NCBI GenBank assembly: GCA_900770295.1
Contig: CAAGJQ010000157.1
Span: 1-63,485, forward strand
Direction: 5' to 3'
Source: an uncultured Oscillibacter sp.
GTDB lineage: Bacteria > Bacillota > Clostridia > Oscillospirales > Oscillospiraceae
Length of the DNA: 63,485 nucleotides
Made by a program: the position numbers and the translations under genes. Positions 17,299 through 25,733 of the stretch are shown here, piece after piece. The notes beneath the pieces were generated by a model. It was given only the letters and a program-made list of their open reading frames with translations, did no database searches and was not told where the DNA came from. Numbering within the stretch: position 1 is the first letter of the stretch; every line of letters starts with the position of its first letter.

Positions 17299-18360
17299 TT
17301 ACACCGTGATGTGGACCGTCAGATAGATCTGATTGAGTCCGTGGGCCACCGCGAAGCTGAACTCCACCAGGCAGACCGTGGGGTCGTCGGCGGAGGCGGT
17401 CACGCTGACCTCGCCGTAGCCGTCGATGATCTCCGCCGCCACCTTTTTCTCCAGCTCCACGATAACCTGGGAGCGGATGGCGCCCCGGTTGCGGACGGTG
17501 TTCTTGGTCCTGGAGAACTTGCTGCGCAGAGCCGCGCGCACCGCCGGGATGATGTCGTCCACAATCAGAATGGTGGTCAGTTCCCGCCAGGTGGTGTCGG
17601 CTGCGCCGCCGGTGGTGGTCCGGGTGGTGATGCCCCGCACCGGGGAGATCACGCCCGCCTGGCTCTCCAAGGGCGTTACGCCGCCCCGCACCAGCAGGTC
17701 GATGTCGTTGTCGCTGTAATCCTCGGCCACGCCGCCCAGGCCCTGGAGCTCCGTGCCGTTCAGCGGCACGGCGGGGTCCCGGCCGGAGGCGATGACGCCC
17801 GCCACAGCGGCGGCGGCAAACACGCCGCTCAGGGTCTCCCCCGCGCTGTCCAGAACGTCCGGCCCCACCAGTACCATCCGTTCGCTGTTCAGCGCGGCGG
17901 CCCGCTCCACCAGTTCCGCCGCCGTCTCGCCGTCGCCGCCCACCACGGCGATGCGCTCTCTGCGGCCTGCGGAGGCGGTCTCCACCGCCGAACGCAGCGC
18001 CTGCTGCACGGTGGTCTCGTCGCTGTCGCAGACCACGATCTGCGCGTCCTGCTTGCCAAGGCTCTCAAAAGCGGCCTCGTAATCCGCCAGCGCGCCCGTG
18101 TCGGCCACCCGCACCGCTGTGACCGTGGACGCGCCGTTGGCGAACAGCAGCCGCAAAATCGTGCTCATTCCGGGGGTGGTGTCCTCTCCAAACGCCGCCA
18201 CGCCGGAGGCATAGCTGGTCACTGTCACCGCCTCGCCCACGGTGCCCCGGACCGCCCTGGCGGCCACGCCGATGGTCTTGACGGCCTGTCCGGCGGACAC
18301 CACCGCCGACGCGTCATACGTGGAGTAAACCCCCGGCCGTTCATGAATGATCTCGCTCAA
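17299..18360 (-). CDS. Phage tail sheath protein (XkdK-like)
   Basis: 353 residues, shorter than T4 gp18 but usual for PBSX-type sheaths. N-terminal SEIIHERPGVYSTYDASAVV, central GGLGGVAEDYSDNDIDLLVRGGVTPLE, and the conserved C-terminal domain (WRELTTILIVDDIIPAVRAALRSKF, GAIRSQVIVELE) that interlocks subunits. The start is TTG 18360, overlapping the stop of the upstream gene (TTGA), with GGGAG about 10 bases upstream. Confidence 0.92.
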   Translation of the reverse strand: MSEIIHERPGVYSTYDASAVVSAGQAVKTIGVAARAVRGTVGEAVTVTSYASGVAAFGEDTTPGMSTILRLLFANGASTVTAVRVADTGALADYEAAFESLGKQDAQIVVCDSDETTVQQALRSAVETASAGRRERIAVVGGDGETAAELVERAAALNSERMVLVGPDVLDSAGETLSGVFAAAAVAGVIASGRDPAVPLNGTELQGLGGVAEDYSDNDIDLLVRGGVTPLESQAGVISPVRGITTRTTTGGAADTTWRELTTILIVDDIIPAVRAALRSKFSRTKNTVRNRGAIRSQVIVELEKKVAAEIIDGYGEVSVTASADDPTVCLVEFSFAVAHGLNQIYLTVHITV

Positions 18361-18851
18361 CCCGTCATAACTCCCTTCAAAATAAAGTCCAGGAACATCT
18401 CTCCGTCCTCATGTCCCTGCGCCACAAAGACGGCTCTGCACTGGAGCTTCCCCCGCCGCAGGAACATGCCCGTCTCCTTCTCCCAGCAGAGGGCCTCCCA
18501 GCTCAACTCTCCCGGCCGGATGCCGCTGGGGAGCCCCCCCAGCAGCACCTCGGCCGCCGTCTCACAGCCCTTTTCGCAGTCCGCGGCCCGTTCCGCCCGG
18601 ACATCCACGGCGATGACGCCCTCCAGCTGCTTGCCGTACAGCTCCAGCACCGTGCCCGCTGTCTCGTCGTAGGTCTCACCCAGGTAATTGCAGAATCCCA
18701 GGTTTTTCCCCTGGGCGCCCCCCACGGCCACCGTGACCACCGGGTCCGTATACTGCTTCGCCCGGCCGGCCGGAAAGGCGGCCATGGTCCGCAGGCCGGC
18801 ATCGTTCAGCGCGGTCATCACCGCGTCCCGCACCTGTGTCAGTTCCTTCAC
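18357..18851 (-). CDS. Tail terminator/completion-like protein
   Basis: 164 residues from GTG 18851, which overlaps the stop of the previous gene (GTGA). The sequence (KELTQVRDAVMTALNDAGLRTMAAFPAG, AVDVRAERAADCEKGCETAAEVLLGG) fits the position of the tail terminator or completion protein between head connectors and sheath in contractile phages. Identification is by context. Confidence 0.5.
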   Translation of the reverse strand: MKELTQVRDAVMTALNDAGLRTMAAFPAGRAKQYTDPVVTVAVGGAQGKNLGFCNYLGETYDETAGTVLELYGKQLEGVIAVDVRAERAADCEKGCETAAEVLLGGLPSGIRPGELSWEALCWEKETGMFLRRGKLQCRAVFVAQGHEDGEMFLDFILKGVMTG

Positions 18852-19168
18852 TCCGCCGCCTCCTTCTCCCGTTCCAGAGACGCCCACCAGTGGGTCAGCT
18901 CTTCGCCGATGTAATAGGCCCGGCTGCTCCGCACCCGAAAGCGCATCCGGCCGTCCGTCACGGTGTCCCCCTCGGAGACGGCCGCCTGTCCCAGATACAG
19001 CCACAGCCGGTCGTCGTTCCAGCCGAGGTCCGTCATAGTGCCGGGCACCTGCTCCCGCCGCTCTGTCAGGGGCTGCAAAAACGCCCTGGCGGACACGGCG
19101 CCCTCCGCTGTCTCCACGGTCACATCCTGGCCGTACCGTGCCAGTACGCTCCGCACCCAGTCCGTCAT
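18848..19168 (-). CDS. Head closure/connector-like protein
   Basis: 106 residues. MTDWVRSVLARYGQDVTVET with DGRMRFRVRSSRAYYIGEELTHWW resembles small beta-barrel head-closure (gp16/HK97 gp7-type) proteins. It overlaps both neighbours by 4 bases and lies between the gp6-like connector and the tail terminator. Assignment is by size and order. Confidence 0.5.
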   Translation of the reverse strand: MTDWVRSVLARYGQDVTVETAEGAVSARAFLQPLTERREQVPGTMTDLGWNDDRLWLYLGQAAVSEGDTVTDGRMRFRVRSSRAYYIGEELTHWWASLEREKEAAE

Positions 19169-19533
19169 CCCCGCACTCCTCTCAGGCAGACGTCACCGGC
19201 ATCCGTATACGGAGCCATCAGCCGCTCCGCAGCCTGCCGCAGCTCCGCCGCTGTGCGGGTGCTCTCACCGGCGTCCTGTGCCTTCACAGAGATTTCCCCG
19301 GCGGTGAAGGAGGCGACATGACTGCCGCCGCTCCGCCCCGCCGCCAGGTCCGCCGCCGCCGTAAAGGCCGCTGCGCAGCGGAACGCCGCCCCGCAGTCCT
19401 CCTCCGTCAGGCCGTCCCGCAGCCGCTTTGTCCAGGCCTGCTCCGCCGCCCCGCACAGGAGCTCCAGCAGCTCCCGCTCCGCCTCTCCGGCGCCGGAGAT
19501 GTCCTGCGCCAGCTCCAAAATCGTCTTGCTCAC
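19165..19533 (-). CDS. Head-tail connector (gp6/XkdG-adjacent) like protein
   Basis: 122 residues from GTG 19533, placed behind GAGGGAG. All-helical sequence (SKTILELAQDISGAGEAERELL, AAAFTAAADLAAG, RTAAELRQAAERLM) typical of gp6-like head-tail adaptor proteins, directly after the major capsid gene. Assignment by order and fold type only. Confidence 0.5.
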   Translation of the reverse strand: MSKTILELAQDISGAGEAERELLELLCGAAEQAWTKRLRDGLTEEDCGAAFRCAAAFTAAADLAAGRSGGSHVASFTAGEISVKAQDAGESTRTAAELRQAAERLMAPYTDAGDVCLRGVRG

Positions 19534-19581
19534 GTTTTCACTCCCTCGCTCATCGTCTCCCGTCACAAGGGGATTTGGGTG

Positions 19582-20616
19582 TTAACCGACCGTCAGCACC
19601 TTGGACGCCTCGGTAAACAGCTTGGCAAAGCCAGAGATGGAGGTGATAGCCGCCCGCTCCAGCTGTCGGTCAATGAGCTTGTCGTACTCCACGGTGATCT
19701 CGCTGCCGCAGATCTGTTCCAGGGCATAGTTCTTGTCCAGGCCGATGAGAGTACCGGCGGGCATGGCGGAGGTCCGCAGCAGATTGGCGCCCAGAGGCGT
19801 GGTCAGGGTGCCGGTGCCCTGAAAGTTCAGACCGGTCAGAGGATTCTGGAACTCGGTCAGCTTCAGCATGGCCAGCATGACGTCGTTGCTCACCAGCATG
19901 GTGTTCATGGTGTAGGGGTCAAACTGGCCCCAGAAATCCAGCAGCGCGCCGTAGGACAGCGTTCCGGCGGTGCCGGAGATGGGAGAGGTGCCCACGGCAA
20001 AGCTCTCGGCGGCGTTGTTGTTGCCGTCACCGTTGCGCAGGACCTCGATGGCATCCTGGAGATGCATCCGGCCGATGTAGGCGCCGATCTGGCGCAGGGT
20101 CACGGAGAACAGGTCCAGTCTCTGGAAGCGGATGGCCTCGTAGGACGCCACCAGCATCCGGCCCCGCTTGTGCAGGCGCACCAGGTTCTCCTGGGTGCGA
20201 ATGGAGGTCTGGGGAATCTCCGCGCCCTCCTCCACGCGCTTGAGTTCCTTTTCCTCCTCCGTGGGCACGGAGGCAATGGAGCGGTAGTCCATGCCGTCAA
20301 AGTTGGTCACGGTCGCCACCACGGAAGAGAGGATGCTCTCCTCCTCCAGCCCCTGGCGCACCACGCGGGACACGAACTCCGGGAACAGCACGGCGGAATC
20401 CGTGGTGTGGAAAAACTTCTCCACCATATCGCTGCCCGCGCCCTTCACCTTGATGTCGAAGCGCTTAAGCTGGCGCTGGAAGGCGTCCAGACCCTCCAGA
20501 GGCGTGCCGCGGTAATGCTCGCTGGGGTCCAACTCCTCCAGGGTCTGGGAAAAGCTGCGGCCGCTGCGGCCGTACATGCCCTTCTCCAGCTTGATGTTTT
20601 CAAAATGATAAGCCAT
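19582..20616 (-). CDS. Major capsid protein, HK97-like
   Basis: 344 residues. Segments such as DMVEKFFHTTDSAVLFPEFVSRV, GMDYRSIASVPTEEEKELKRV and GRMLVASYEAIRFQRLDLFSV followed by TMNTMLVSNDVMLAMLKL and AGTLIGLDKNYALEQICGSEIT match the E-loop, spine helix and A-domain pattern of clostridial PBSX-like capsid proteins. There is no obvious long N-terminal scaffold domain. The reading frame is intact, consistent with selection for shell formation. Confidence 0.85.
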   Translation of the reverse strand: MAYHFENIKLEKGMYGRSGRSFSQTLEELDPSEHYRGTPLEGLDAFQRQLKRFDIKVKGAGSDMVEKFFHTTDSAVLFPEFVSRVVRQGLEEESILSSVVATVTNFDGMDYRSIASVPTEEEKELKRVEEGAEIPQTSIRTQENLVRLHKRGRMLVASYEAIRFQRLDLFSVTLRQIGAYIGRMHLQDAIEVLRNGDGNNNAAESFAVGTSPISGTAGTLSYGALLDFWGQFDPYTMNTMLVSNDVMLAMLKLTEFQNPLTGLNFQGTGTLTTPLGANLLRTSAMPAGTLIGLDKNYALEQICGSEITVEYDKLIDRQLERAAITSISGFAKLFTEASKVLTVG

Positions 20617-20630
20617 TCGATCTCTCCTCC

Positions 20631-20978
20631 TTAAAGTGCAAAGGTCACGGTCTTGCCGCTGGTGTCCACATCCACCACCAGATAGCTCCGGCCGGCAGAG
20701 GACGCCTTCACGCCGCCGCTGCCGTCGGCGGCCAGACCGCTCCAGCCCACGGCGGGTGCGGAACTGCCGCTGTAACCGGCGGTCACCATGCCGCCCAGCG
20801 CCACCGCGCAGGCGCCGCCGTCTCTGCCCACGGACAGCACCTGTCCGCAGAAGCTGTCGCCGTCGGAGCAGGCGCTGACCTCACCGCTGGCGCTGACCTT
20901 GACCATCTCGCCCTCGGACACCTGGCCGCAGGCGAAGGTGGCGGCCCACTGGCCGATTCCCTCATAAGAAACCTTCAT
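20631..20978 (-). CDS. Capsid decoration-like protein
   Basis: 115 residues, beta-rich and Gly/Ser-rich (FACGQVSEGEMVKVSASGEV, VGRDGGACAVALGGMVTAGYS), resembling DUF2190/head-fibre decoration proteins usually placed just before the major capsid gene, as here. A GGAGG site precedes ATG 20978. Confidence 0.65.
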   Translation of the reverse strand: MKVSYEGIGQWAATFACGQVSEGEMVKVSASGEVSACSDGDSFCGQVLSVGRDGGACAVALGGMVTAGYSGSSAPAVGWSGLAADGSGGVKASSAGRSYLVVDVDTSGKTVTFAL

Positions 20979-21019
20979 TGTGATCCTCCTTATTTTTCAT
21001 TCGTCTTTGGTGCCGCGTA

Positions 21020-21038
21020 TCAGACACACTGTGTCTGA
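21020..21038. repeat. Palindrome between protease and decoration genes
   Basis: TCAGACACACTGTGTCTGA is a perfect 19-base palindrome in the only sizeable gap (69 bases) inside the head module. There is no T-run, so it may stabilise or process the mRNA or bind a regulator rather than terminate transcription. Confidence 0.5.
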
Positions 21039-21047
21039 CATACCCCC

Positions 21048-21893
21048 TCAGACGAGGAATACAGTCTCATCGCCGCGCTGCTCCGCGGCTCTGGCGCGCA
21101 GCTGGGGCGCCGCCGGAAAGCGCTTGGCCACCCGGCTTTCATAGGCCCGCTTCAGCTCCAGCAGCTCCGGCTCCTCCATCCGCTCCGCGGCCTTAGCGAA
21201 CACATGCCCGTCCAGAGCGTCGTCCGCCAGCATGGCCAGACGGACCACCTCCTGCCGCAGGCCCTTCAAATACTTGGCGCCAAGCTCCGCCTGTCTGCGC
21301 AGCCGGAGTTCCTCGCCGTCATCCTGCCTGAACCGCTTTTTCAGGACCCCGGCGTTCCGCTGGGCGGGCACCGCCACGAAGGACCACTCATAGGCGTCCA
21401 GCGGCTCCCGCAGTTCGGTGAAGCACAGCCGGTCGCCGTACATCTGTCCCTTCACATGCTGGCAGCCGCCCTCTTCTGCGCCGCAGACGGAGCAGACGCT
21501 CTTCCCCATGCTGCATCCGACGCTGACCTCCTTTTTGATGCCGCCCTCGATCTCCGCGATCAGGTCCGCGTTCTTCTCCGTCCGCAGCAGATAGGCCCAG
21601 CCCTTCAGCCAGTGGTATTCGTCGCCCGCCGCGGTGATTCTGGCAGGCTCCCGCACCACCTCGGTCCGGTAGATGCGGGCAGTCTGCTTTTCTGCGGACC
21701 ACTGGTGGTCAAAGATGCCGCTCTTTCCCAGAAACAGCTCTCCCAGCCGCTCCAGCCCGTCCCCGTCGAACCGCTCGAAATCCCGGTCCACCTCATTGTC
21801 ACAGAGGCGGACGCTGAAGGTGTACACCTGCTCCGCCGTCAGGTCCGTCTTGGCAAATTGATTGATGAGCGCCAGTTCTTCCTGCATGTCCAT
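21048..21893 (-). CDS. Putative capsid maturation protease/prohead protein (XkdF-like)
   Basis: 281 residues from ATG 21893 (GGGAGGG 8 bases upstream). It has FSVRLCDNEVDRDFERFDGD, FLGKSGIFDHQWSAEKQTARI and EVSVGCSMGKSVCSVCGAEEGG, with a CxxC...C cluster and SFVAVPAQRNAGVLKK near the C-terminal third. This pattern is shared by XkdF-like prohead proteases of clostridial PBSX-type prophages. A His (FDH) and Ser (VSVGCS) are candidate catalytic residues. It lies between portal and capsid genes. Confidence 0.65.
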   Translation of the reverse strand: MDMQEELALINQFAKTDLTAEQVYTFSVRLCDNEVDRDFERFDGDGLERLGELFLGKSGIFDHQWSAEKQTARIYRTEVVREPARITAAGDEYHWLKGWAYLLRTEKNADLIAEIEGGIKKEVSVGCSMGKSVCSVCGAEEGGCQHVKGQMYGDRLCFTELREPLDAYEWSFVAVPAQRNAGVLKKRFRQDDGEELRLRRQAELGAKYLKGLRQEVVRLAMLADDALDGHVFAKAAERMEEPELLELKRAYESRVAKRFPAAPQLRARAAEQRGDETVFLV

Positions 21894-21913
21894 GTAACGA
21901 TCCCTCCCGTTTT

Positions 21914-23071
21914 TCAAATGGCGGATGCCTCCGCCGCGTCGTTTTCCAGTCTCTGTTTCCGGGCCTGCTCCCGGTACAGCCCTGCCCTGGACTCCTCCAC
22001 CTCATCCTGCAGATTGATGTCGTCCCAGACCACTTCAAATCCGCAGGTGTAGCCGTGCATCCGCAGCCACAGCCTGCAAACGCGCTCCACCACCGGCGTC
22101 AGCGTCCGGCGGATGGCGGTGATCTCCGTGGTCAGCATATCAGCCTGCTGGGAGCTCATCCTCTCCGTGGAGTTCCAGTTCAGCCCCAGCATGAAGGGCG
22201 GGATGCCCATTTTCGCCACGATCTGTTCCAGAATCTGTCGCACCGGCACCTCGCTGTCCAGGATGGGCGCGTCGGCGCCGATGACGTGGATGCCCACGTC
22301 ACCCACGGCCACGAAGTCCCGGACGCTGCCGTTTCTGGTGTCCTGCATGGCCCGGGACCACTCCTCGGCCAGCTGCCGGCTGCGCTCCGCCGCAGTGACG
22401 CCCTCGCCGCTCTGGCAGGTCACGGCGAACCGCACGTTGCCGCACCGCTCCCAGTTGACCCCGATGGTGTGGTAGATTTTCATCAGAATGTCCGCCAAAA
22501 AGGGCAGGGACCGCAGCAGAGACACGCCGTAGGGATTGTCCGCCTCCGGATTCAGCGGTGTGAACAGCAGCAGGTCCTGATAGGGCAGCGGCCCCATGGT
22601 CCCATGCTCATCCACGCCGCAGATGACAAATTCCAGCGGGTGCTCTCCCTCCTGGATCTCGATATCCTCCACGCGGCCGCACAGCAGCGCGGTAATATCC
22701 CTTCCGCCGCAGGTGGGGACGATCTCCCCCACGGCCCGCCCGCAGGTCAGGAGGGAGTCCAGATAGCAGTCCAGAAACGCATTGATGCCGAACTGCCCCC
22801 GGCCCGCCGGCACGGTCCGCAGGAAGTCTCTCAGTTCCCTCTCCGCCGCCCTGTCGCCGCACACCGCCGTCACGCCGCCGCTGAGGCGGATCAGCTTGTA
22901 GATCGCCGCGTCCACCAAAGGCACCGCCTCCCGCACCTCCCGGTAGAGCTGAAGCTCTCCCGTGCGCATCGGCACATAGTCCCGCAGCATCCCAAAGGGA
23001 TGCCGGGTGCTGTTCCGCAGCTGCACAGCCGCCGGTGCGGCTGTCTCCCGCTGCCTTTTGAACCATCTCAC
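21914..23071 (-). CDS. Phage portal protein
   Basis: 385 residues from GTG 23071, 10 bases after a GGAGG. VDAAIYKLIRLSGGVTAVCGD, LTCGRAVGEIVPT, FTPLNPEADNPYGVSLLRSLPF, ILEQIVAKMGIPPFMLGLNWNSTERMSSQQADML and a C-terminal coiled helix define a portal of the SPP1/HK97-like fold. It forms the dodecameric DNA channel at one capsid vertex. It is adjacent to large terminase as in all tailed-phage packaging modules. Confidence 0.88.
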   Translation of the reverse strand: MRWFKRQRETAAPAAVQLRNSTRHPFGMLRDYVPMRTGELQLYREVREAVPLVDAAIYKLIRLSGGVTAVCGDRAAERELRDFLRTVPAGRGQFGINAFLDCYLDSLLTCGRAVGEIVPTCGGRDITALLCGRVEDIEIQEGEHPLEFVICGVDEHGTMGPLPYQDLLLFTPLNPEADNPYGVSLLRSLPFLADILMKIYHTIGVNWERCGNVRFAVTCQSGEGVTAAERSRQLAEEWSRAMQDTRNGSVRDFVAVGDVGIHVIGADAPILDSEVPVRQILEQIVAKMGIPPFMLGLNWNSTERMSSQQADMLTTEITAIRRTLTPVVERVCRLWLRMHGYTCGFEVVWDDINLQDEVEESRAGLYREQARKQRLENDAAEASAI

Positions 23072-23105
23072 AGTCCCAATTCCTCCCATTCTCCATCTCA
23101 TCCGC

Positions 23106-24341
23106 TCATGGCCGCCGCTCCACCGTGACCGCCGCGAATCCGCTCCTCTCTCCCTTCGCGGCATCCATGGCGAAGTACCGCAGGTCGTCCATAGCGTGGT
23201 CGTTCTCCTTCCGGGGCGCGTCTCTGCCGCGCCGTTCGTCCCAGCAGTAGAGCTCCATCTCCCGCAGGCAGTCCCCGCAGGTCCGGCAGATCACGATCCG
23301 CCGCTTTTTCAAAAGGTCCGATGTCACCCGGATGCCGTCGGCCACATCGTTGTCCGCCCGGACGACCTGGAAGCCCCGCCGCCGCAGCACCTCGATGAAA
23401 CTGGCCGCTGACGGGTCCACAATGACCCGCCGGATTGGCCGCTCCCCGGCCAGCCGCTCCAGCTCCCCGGCGTATTCCTCGTCGGTCCGCTGCCGCCCAA
23501 CCTTGCGGGAGTCGTAGTAGTACTCCGCCACCCGGTACCACACGGTGTCCTTTCTGCCCCAGAGCCCGAAGGACGCCGGATTGGCCGTCCCGTAGTCCAC
23601 GGAGATACGCCATTCCTCAAAGGGCCCCTCCGGCACGTCCGCCGCGTCCCGCTCCCGGTCGAAAAAGTCGTAGACCAGTCCCTGGGCGGCCGTCCACTCT
23701 CCCAGGACAAACCGCCGGTAGAACACGCCGGAATACGCGTTGCGGTATCGCGCCCGGATGCGGGGTGACAGGGCCGGGTTGTCCTCCATGGTAAAGTGCA
23801 GATACAGCGCCCGCCGGGCCTTCGCCTTCAAAATCCACTCCCGGTAGAACCAGTGTCCGGGGTTCTCCGGGTTGCAGTTGAACCAGAGGCGGCTCCCCGG
23901 CACGCTGCACCGGGCGATGGCCTGTTCCACGAAGCTCCTGGGCATCAGCACCGTCTCATCCAGCAGCACGCCCGCCAGGGTGCTGCCCTGGATCAGCGCT
24001 GCGCTGGACTCGTCCCGGCCGCCGAAGAGCAAAAACCGGTTCTCATGCCCCGCGAACCGCACGATCAGCAGGTTTTCCGAGCGCTTTTCCCGAATGGACA
24101 TCCCGATCCGCCGCAGGTACGGCACCAGCTCCGTCAGCAGGTTCCGCCGCAGGGAGACAATGGTCTTGCCGCACAGGCCGAACTGCTTTCCGTCGAACCG
24201 CGCCTGGGCCCACAGGAAGAAGGACACGCCCATGGAAAAGGTCTTTCCGCTCCGGACGGCGCCGTCGCAGATGATGGCCTCCCAGTCCTCTCTCTGCCAC
24301 CAGGAGAGCACCCGCAGCTGTTTGGGAGAAAACCGTACAAT
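23106..24341 (-). CDS. Phage terminase large subunit, likely ATT start
   Basis: About 411 residues. ATPase: Walker A GAVRSGKTFS, Walker B GVLLDETVL, followed by WFNCNPENPGHWFY. Nuclease: acidic residues in ISVDYGTANPASFGLW, RVIVDPSAA and MDDLRYFAMD. Both active sites look intact. The first usual start codon is GTG 24311, but it has no ribosome binding site and would cut the conserved SPKQLRVLSWWQRED lead-in. An in-frame ATT at 24341, 10 bases after GGGAG and just past the small-subunit stop, extends the protein correctly. The start is therefore uncertain. Confidence 0.88.
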   Translation of the reverse strand: MVRFSPKQLRVLSWWQREDWEAIICDGAVRSGKTFSMGVSFFLWAQARFDGKQFGLCGKTIVSLRRNLLTELVPYLRRIGMSIREKRSENLLIVRFAGHENRFLLFGGRDESSAALIQGSTLAGVLLDETVLMPRSFVEQAIARCSVPGSRLWFNCNPENPGHWFYREWILKAKARRALYLHFTMEDNPALSPRIRARYRNAYSGVFYRRFVLGEWTAAQGLVYDFFDRERDAADVPEGPFEEWRISVDYGTANPASFGLWGRKDTVWYRVAEYYYDSRKVGRQRTDEEYAGELERLAGERPIRRVIVDPSAASFIEVLRRRGFQVVRADNDVADGIRVTSDLLKKRRIVICRTCGDCLREMELYCWDERRGRDAPRKENDHAMDDLRYFAMDAAKGERSGFAAVTVERRP

Positions 24342-24342
24342 C

Positions 24343-24804
24343 TCAGCCGTTCTCCCATCCCCCTTCCGCTTCCTCCGCGGCCTCCGCCAGCGCCCGGTAC
24401 AGCTCCTCGGTGCCGTGTCCCTCCCCGCTCTCCAGCAGGGTACACAGCGTCTCCAGCGCCCGCACCCGGTCCACCAGCTTCACCTCCACGCCCTTGTCCG
24501 TCACCTTGAATTCCGCCACCGCGGACAGGTCCAGTTGATCCGGGTCGGTCCCTCCGGCGTGGAGCGCCAGCTTCACCGCGTCATTGGCCCTTCCAAAGGC
24601 CAACTGCGCCAGGCGCCGGACCGCGTCGTCCCGCCGCAGCTGCCCCGCCGCGTCGGAGCGCATCTTCTCCAGCCTCTCCTGAATTTTCTTTCGCCCCAGC
24701 AGGGCGAAGCCATCCCGGTGGCCGCTCTCCACAGCGGCCCGTTCCGGGTCCATGGTCCGCAGGTATGCCCGGCAGAAGGCCTCGTCATCCTTCTTTGTCT
24801 CCAT
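24343..24804 (-). CDS. Phage terminase small subunit
   Basis: 153 residues from ATG 24804, chosen over ATG 24810 because of GGAG spacing. N-terminal ETKKDDEAFCRAYLRTMDPERAAVESGHRDG is a terminase-small HTH; the rest is helical with LARANDAVKLAL-like oligomerisation segments. It recognises packaging sites. It is the first gene of the 12.7-kb operon. The 115 bases upstream (24805-24918) contain no obvious strong promoter, then the terminator of the neighbour. Confidence 0.8.
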   Translation of the reverse strand: METKKDDEAFCRAYLRTMDPERAAVESGHRDGFALLGRKKIQERLEKMRSDAAGQLRRDDAVRRLAQLAFGRANDAVKLALHAGGTDPDQLDLSAVAEFKVTDKGVEVKLVDRVRALETLCTLLESGEGHGTEELYRALAEAAEEAEGGWENG

Positions 24805-24918
24805 GGTCATCTCTCCTTCCCCTCATCGCTCACATCTATGTCCGCCTCGGGCCAAAAGTTGCATGTTTCCGTGCCCCATCCAGTTTTTTTGATAAATTTT
24901 TTGATTGGCCATAAAAAA

Positions 24919-24947
24919 AACACCGCAGCCTGTCTGGCTGCGGTGTT
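24919..24947 (-). terminator. Terminator after PH-domain protein
   Basis: Stem AACACCGCAGCC / GGCTGCGGTGTT with loop TGTCT, followed on the minus strand by eight T. It insulates the phage-type operon from upstream transcription. Confidence 0.9.
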
Positions 24948-24998
24948 CAGATGGGATCCTCCCATCCGGCTCTCTTCATAATCAGAAATCTTGTTCTG

Positions 24999-25592
24999 TC
25001 AGGCCGCCGTGTTGGCCTTGTACTGCCGCAGGAGCGCTGCGGCGCTCTCTCCATTGCTCACGCCAAAGAAAACCAGGCCTTGTGCCTCGTCCGCCTTTCC
25101 ATCGCTCTGCACATCTGTTTTCGGATGGCACGCGCGCCAACGGAGCTGGCGGTTGATGTCCTCGAATATACAGCTGCCCAGCACCAGGCAGTCCCGGGAC
25201 GCCTTTCTCTGCACGAGCTGAAAATCGTCGATTGCAGACAATTCCATAGAGTAAAACGACCTGTCCCGTGTCATCAGAATCGCTCTTTGATCCGTGATCC
25301 AGTAGTTCTGCTTCAGGACGCTGTCATGCTCCACAAAAGGCGATATCACCATCAAAGCCGCAATCAGGGCGATCAGGCCGGCCACCTTTACGCTCCACGC
25401 CTCGTTGCCGCCGATGTACATGACCAGAATGCCGCCAGCCACCACAATGGTTCCGATCCACTTCCCCAGGATCTGCCATTTTGCGTCGTTATCCAAAAGC
25501 GGGAAATTTTCCGTCTTTCCCTGCCAGCACACCTTCTCGCCGTTGCGCAAATAGGCCTTCAGCTCCTGTTCCAATGATTGTCTGTTTCCCAT
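24999..25592 (-). CDS. Two-TM PH-like domain membrane protein, unknown function
   Basis: 197 residues; start ATG 25592 with AGGAG 9 bases upstream. A short cytoplasmic N-terminus is followed by two membrane segments (WIGTIVVAGGILVMYIGG and VAGLIALIAALMVISPF), then a YdbT/bPH-like beta domain (NYWITDQRAILMTRDRSFYSMELSAIDDFQL) and a tail ending LLRQYKANTAA. Bacterial PH-like membrane proteins of this shape are often of unknown role. It is monocistronic. Confidence 0.65.
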   Translation of the reverse strand: MGNRQSLEQELKAYLRNGEKVCWQGKTENFPLLDNDAKWQILGKWIGTIVVAGGILVMYIGGNEAWSVKVAGLIALIAALMVISPFVEHDSVLKQNYWITDQRAILMTRDRSFYSMELSAIDDFQLVQRKASRDCLVLGSCIFEDINRQLRWRACHPKTDVQSDGKADEAQGLVFFGVSNGESAAALLRQYKANTAA

Positions 25593-25687
25593 TTCCATCG
25601 ACTCCTTTTGCAAAGTTCCGGCACTCTCCTGCCTGTTGTCATTATATTCGGGAAGGCCGTTCAGCCGCTGACAAGTCGGTTTTTCCG

Positions 25688-25728
25688 TCTGTTAAGCTTC
25701 CGTCAAATTTTAGCAGCAATTTAACAGA
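25688..25728. promoter_or_regulatory. Inverted repeat TCTGTTAA...TTAACAGA upstream of the two-component genes
   Basis: Arms at 25688-25695 and 25721-25728 are separated by 25 bases and lie just upstream of the promoter of the KdpDE-like pair. The same word TTAACAGA recurs at 27626-27633 upstream of cstA. This is a candidate binding site for the response regulator. Confidence 0.4.
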
Positions 25729-25733
25729 TGGTC

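Larger units (their letters stand above)
12134..24804 (-). mobile_element. Contractile phage-type morphogenesis locus without tape measure (GTA-like)
   Basis: Nineteen co-oriented genes, many overlapping by 1-4 bases, in canonical order: terS, terL, portal, protease, decoration, capsid, three connectors, sheath, tube, chaperone, short unknown, XkdP-LysM, gpD, spike, gp25, J, YmfQ. All visible frames are open. Absent are integrase, repressor, replication, antirepressor, lysis, fibres and a full-size tape measure. Base composition is as GC-rich as the flanking chromosome. It is bounded by pdaA and by a terminator at 24919-24947. This looks domesticated rather than a normal prophage. Confidence 0.75.

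Noticed and set aside
12134..24804. Ordinary inducible prophage
   Set aside because: No integrase, repressor, replication, lysis or fibre genes and no attachment repeats visible at the edges; a remnant remains possible, but the frames are all open.
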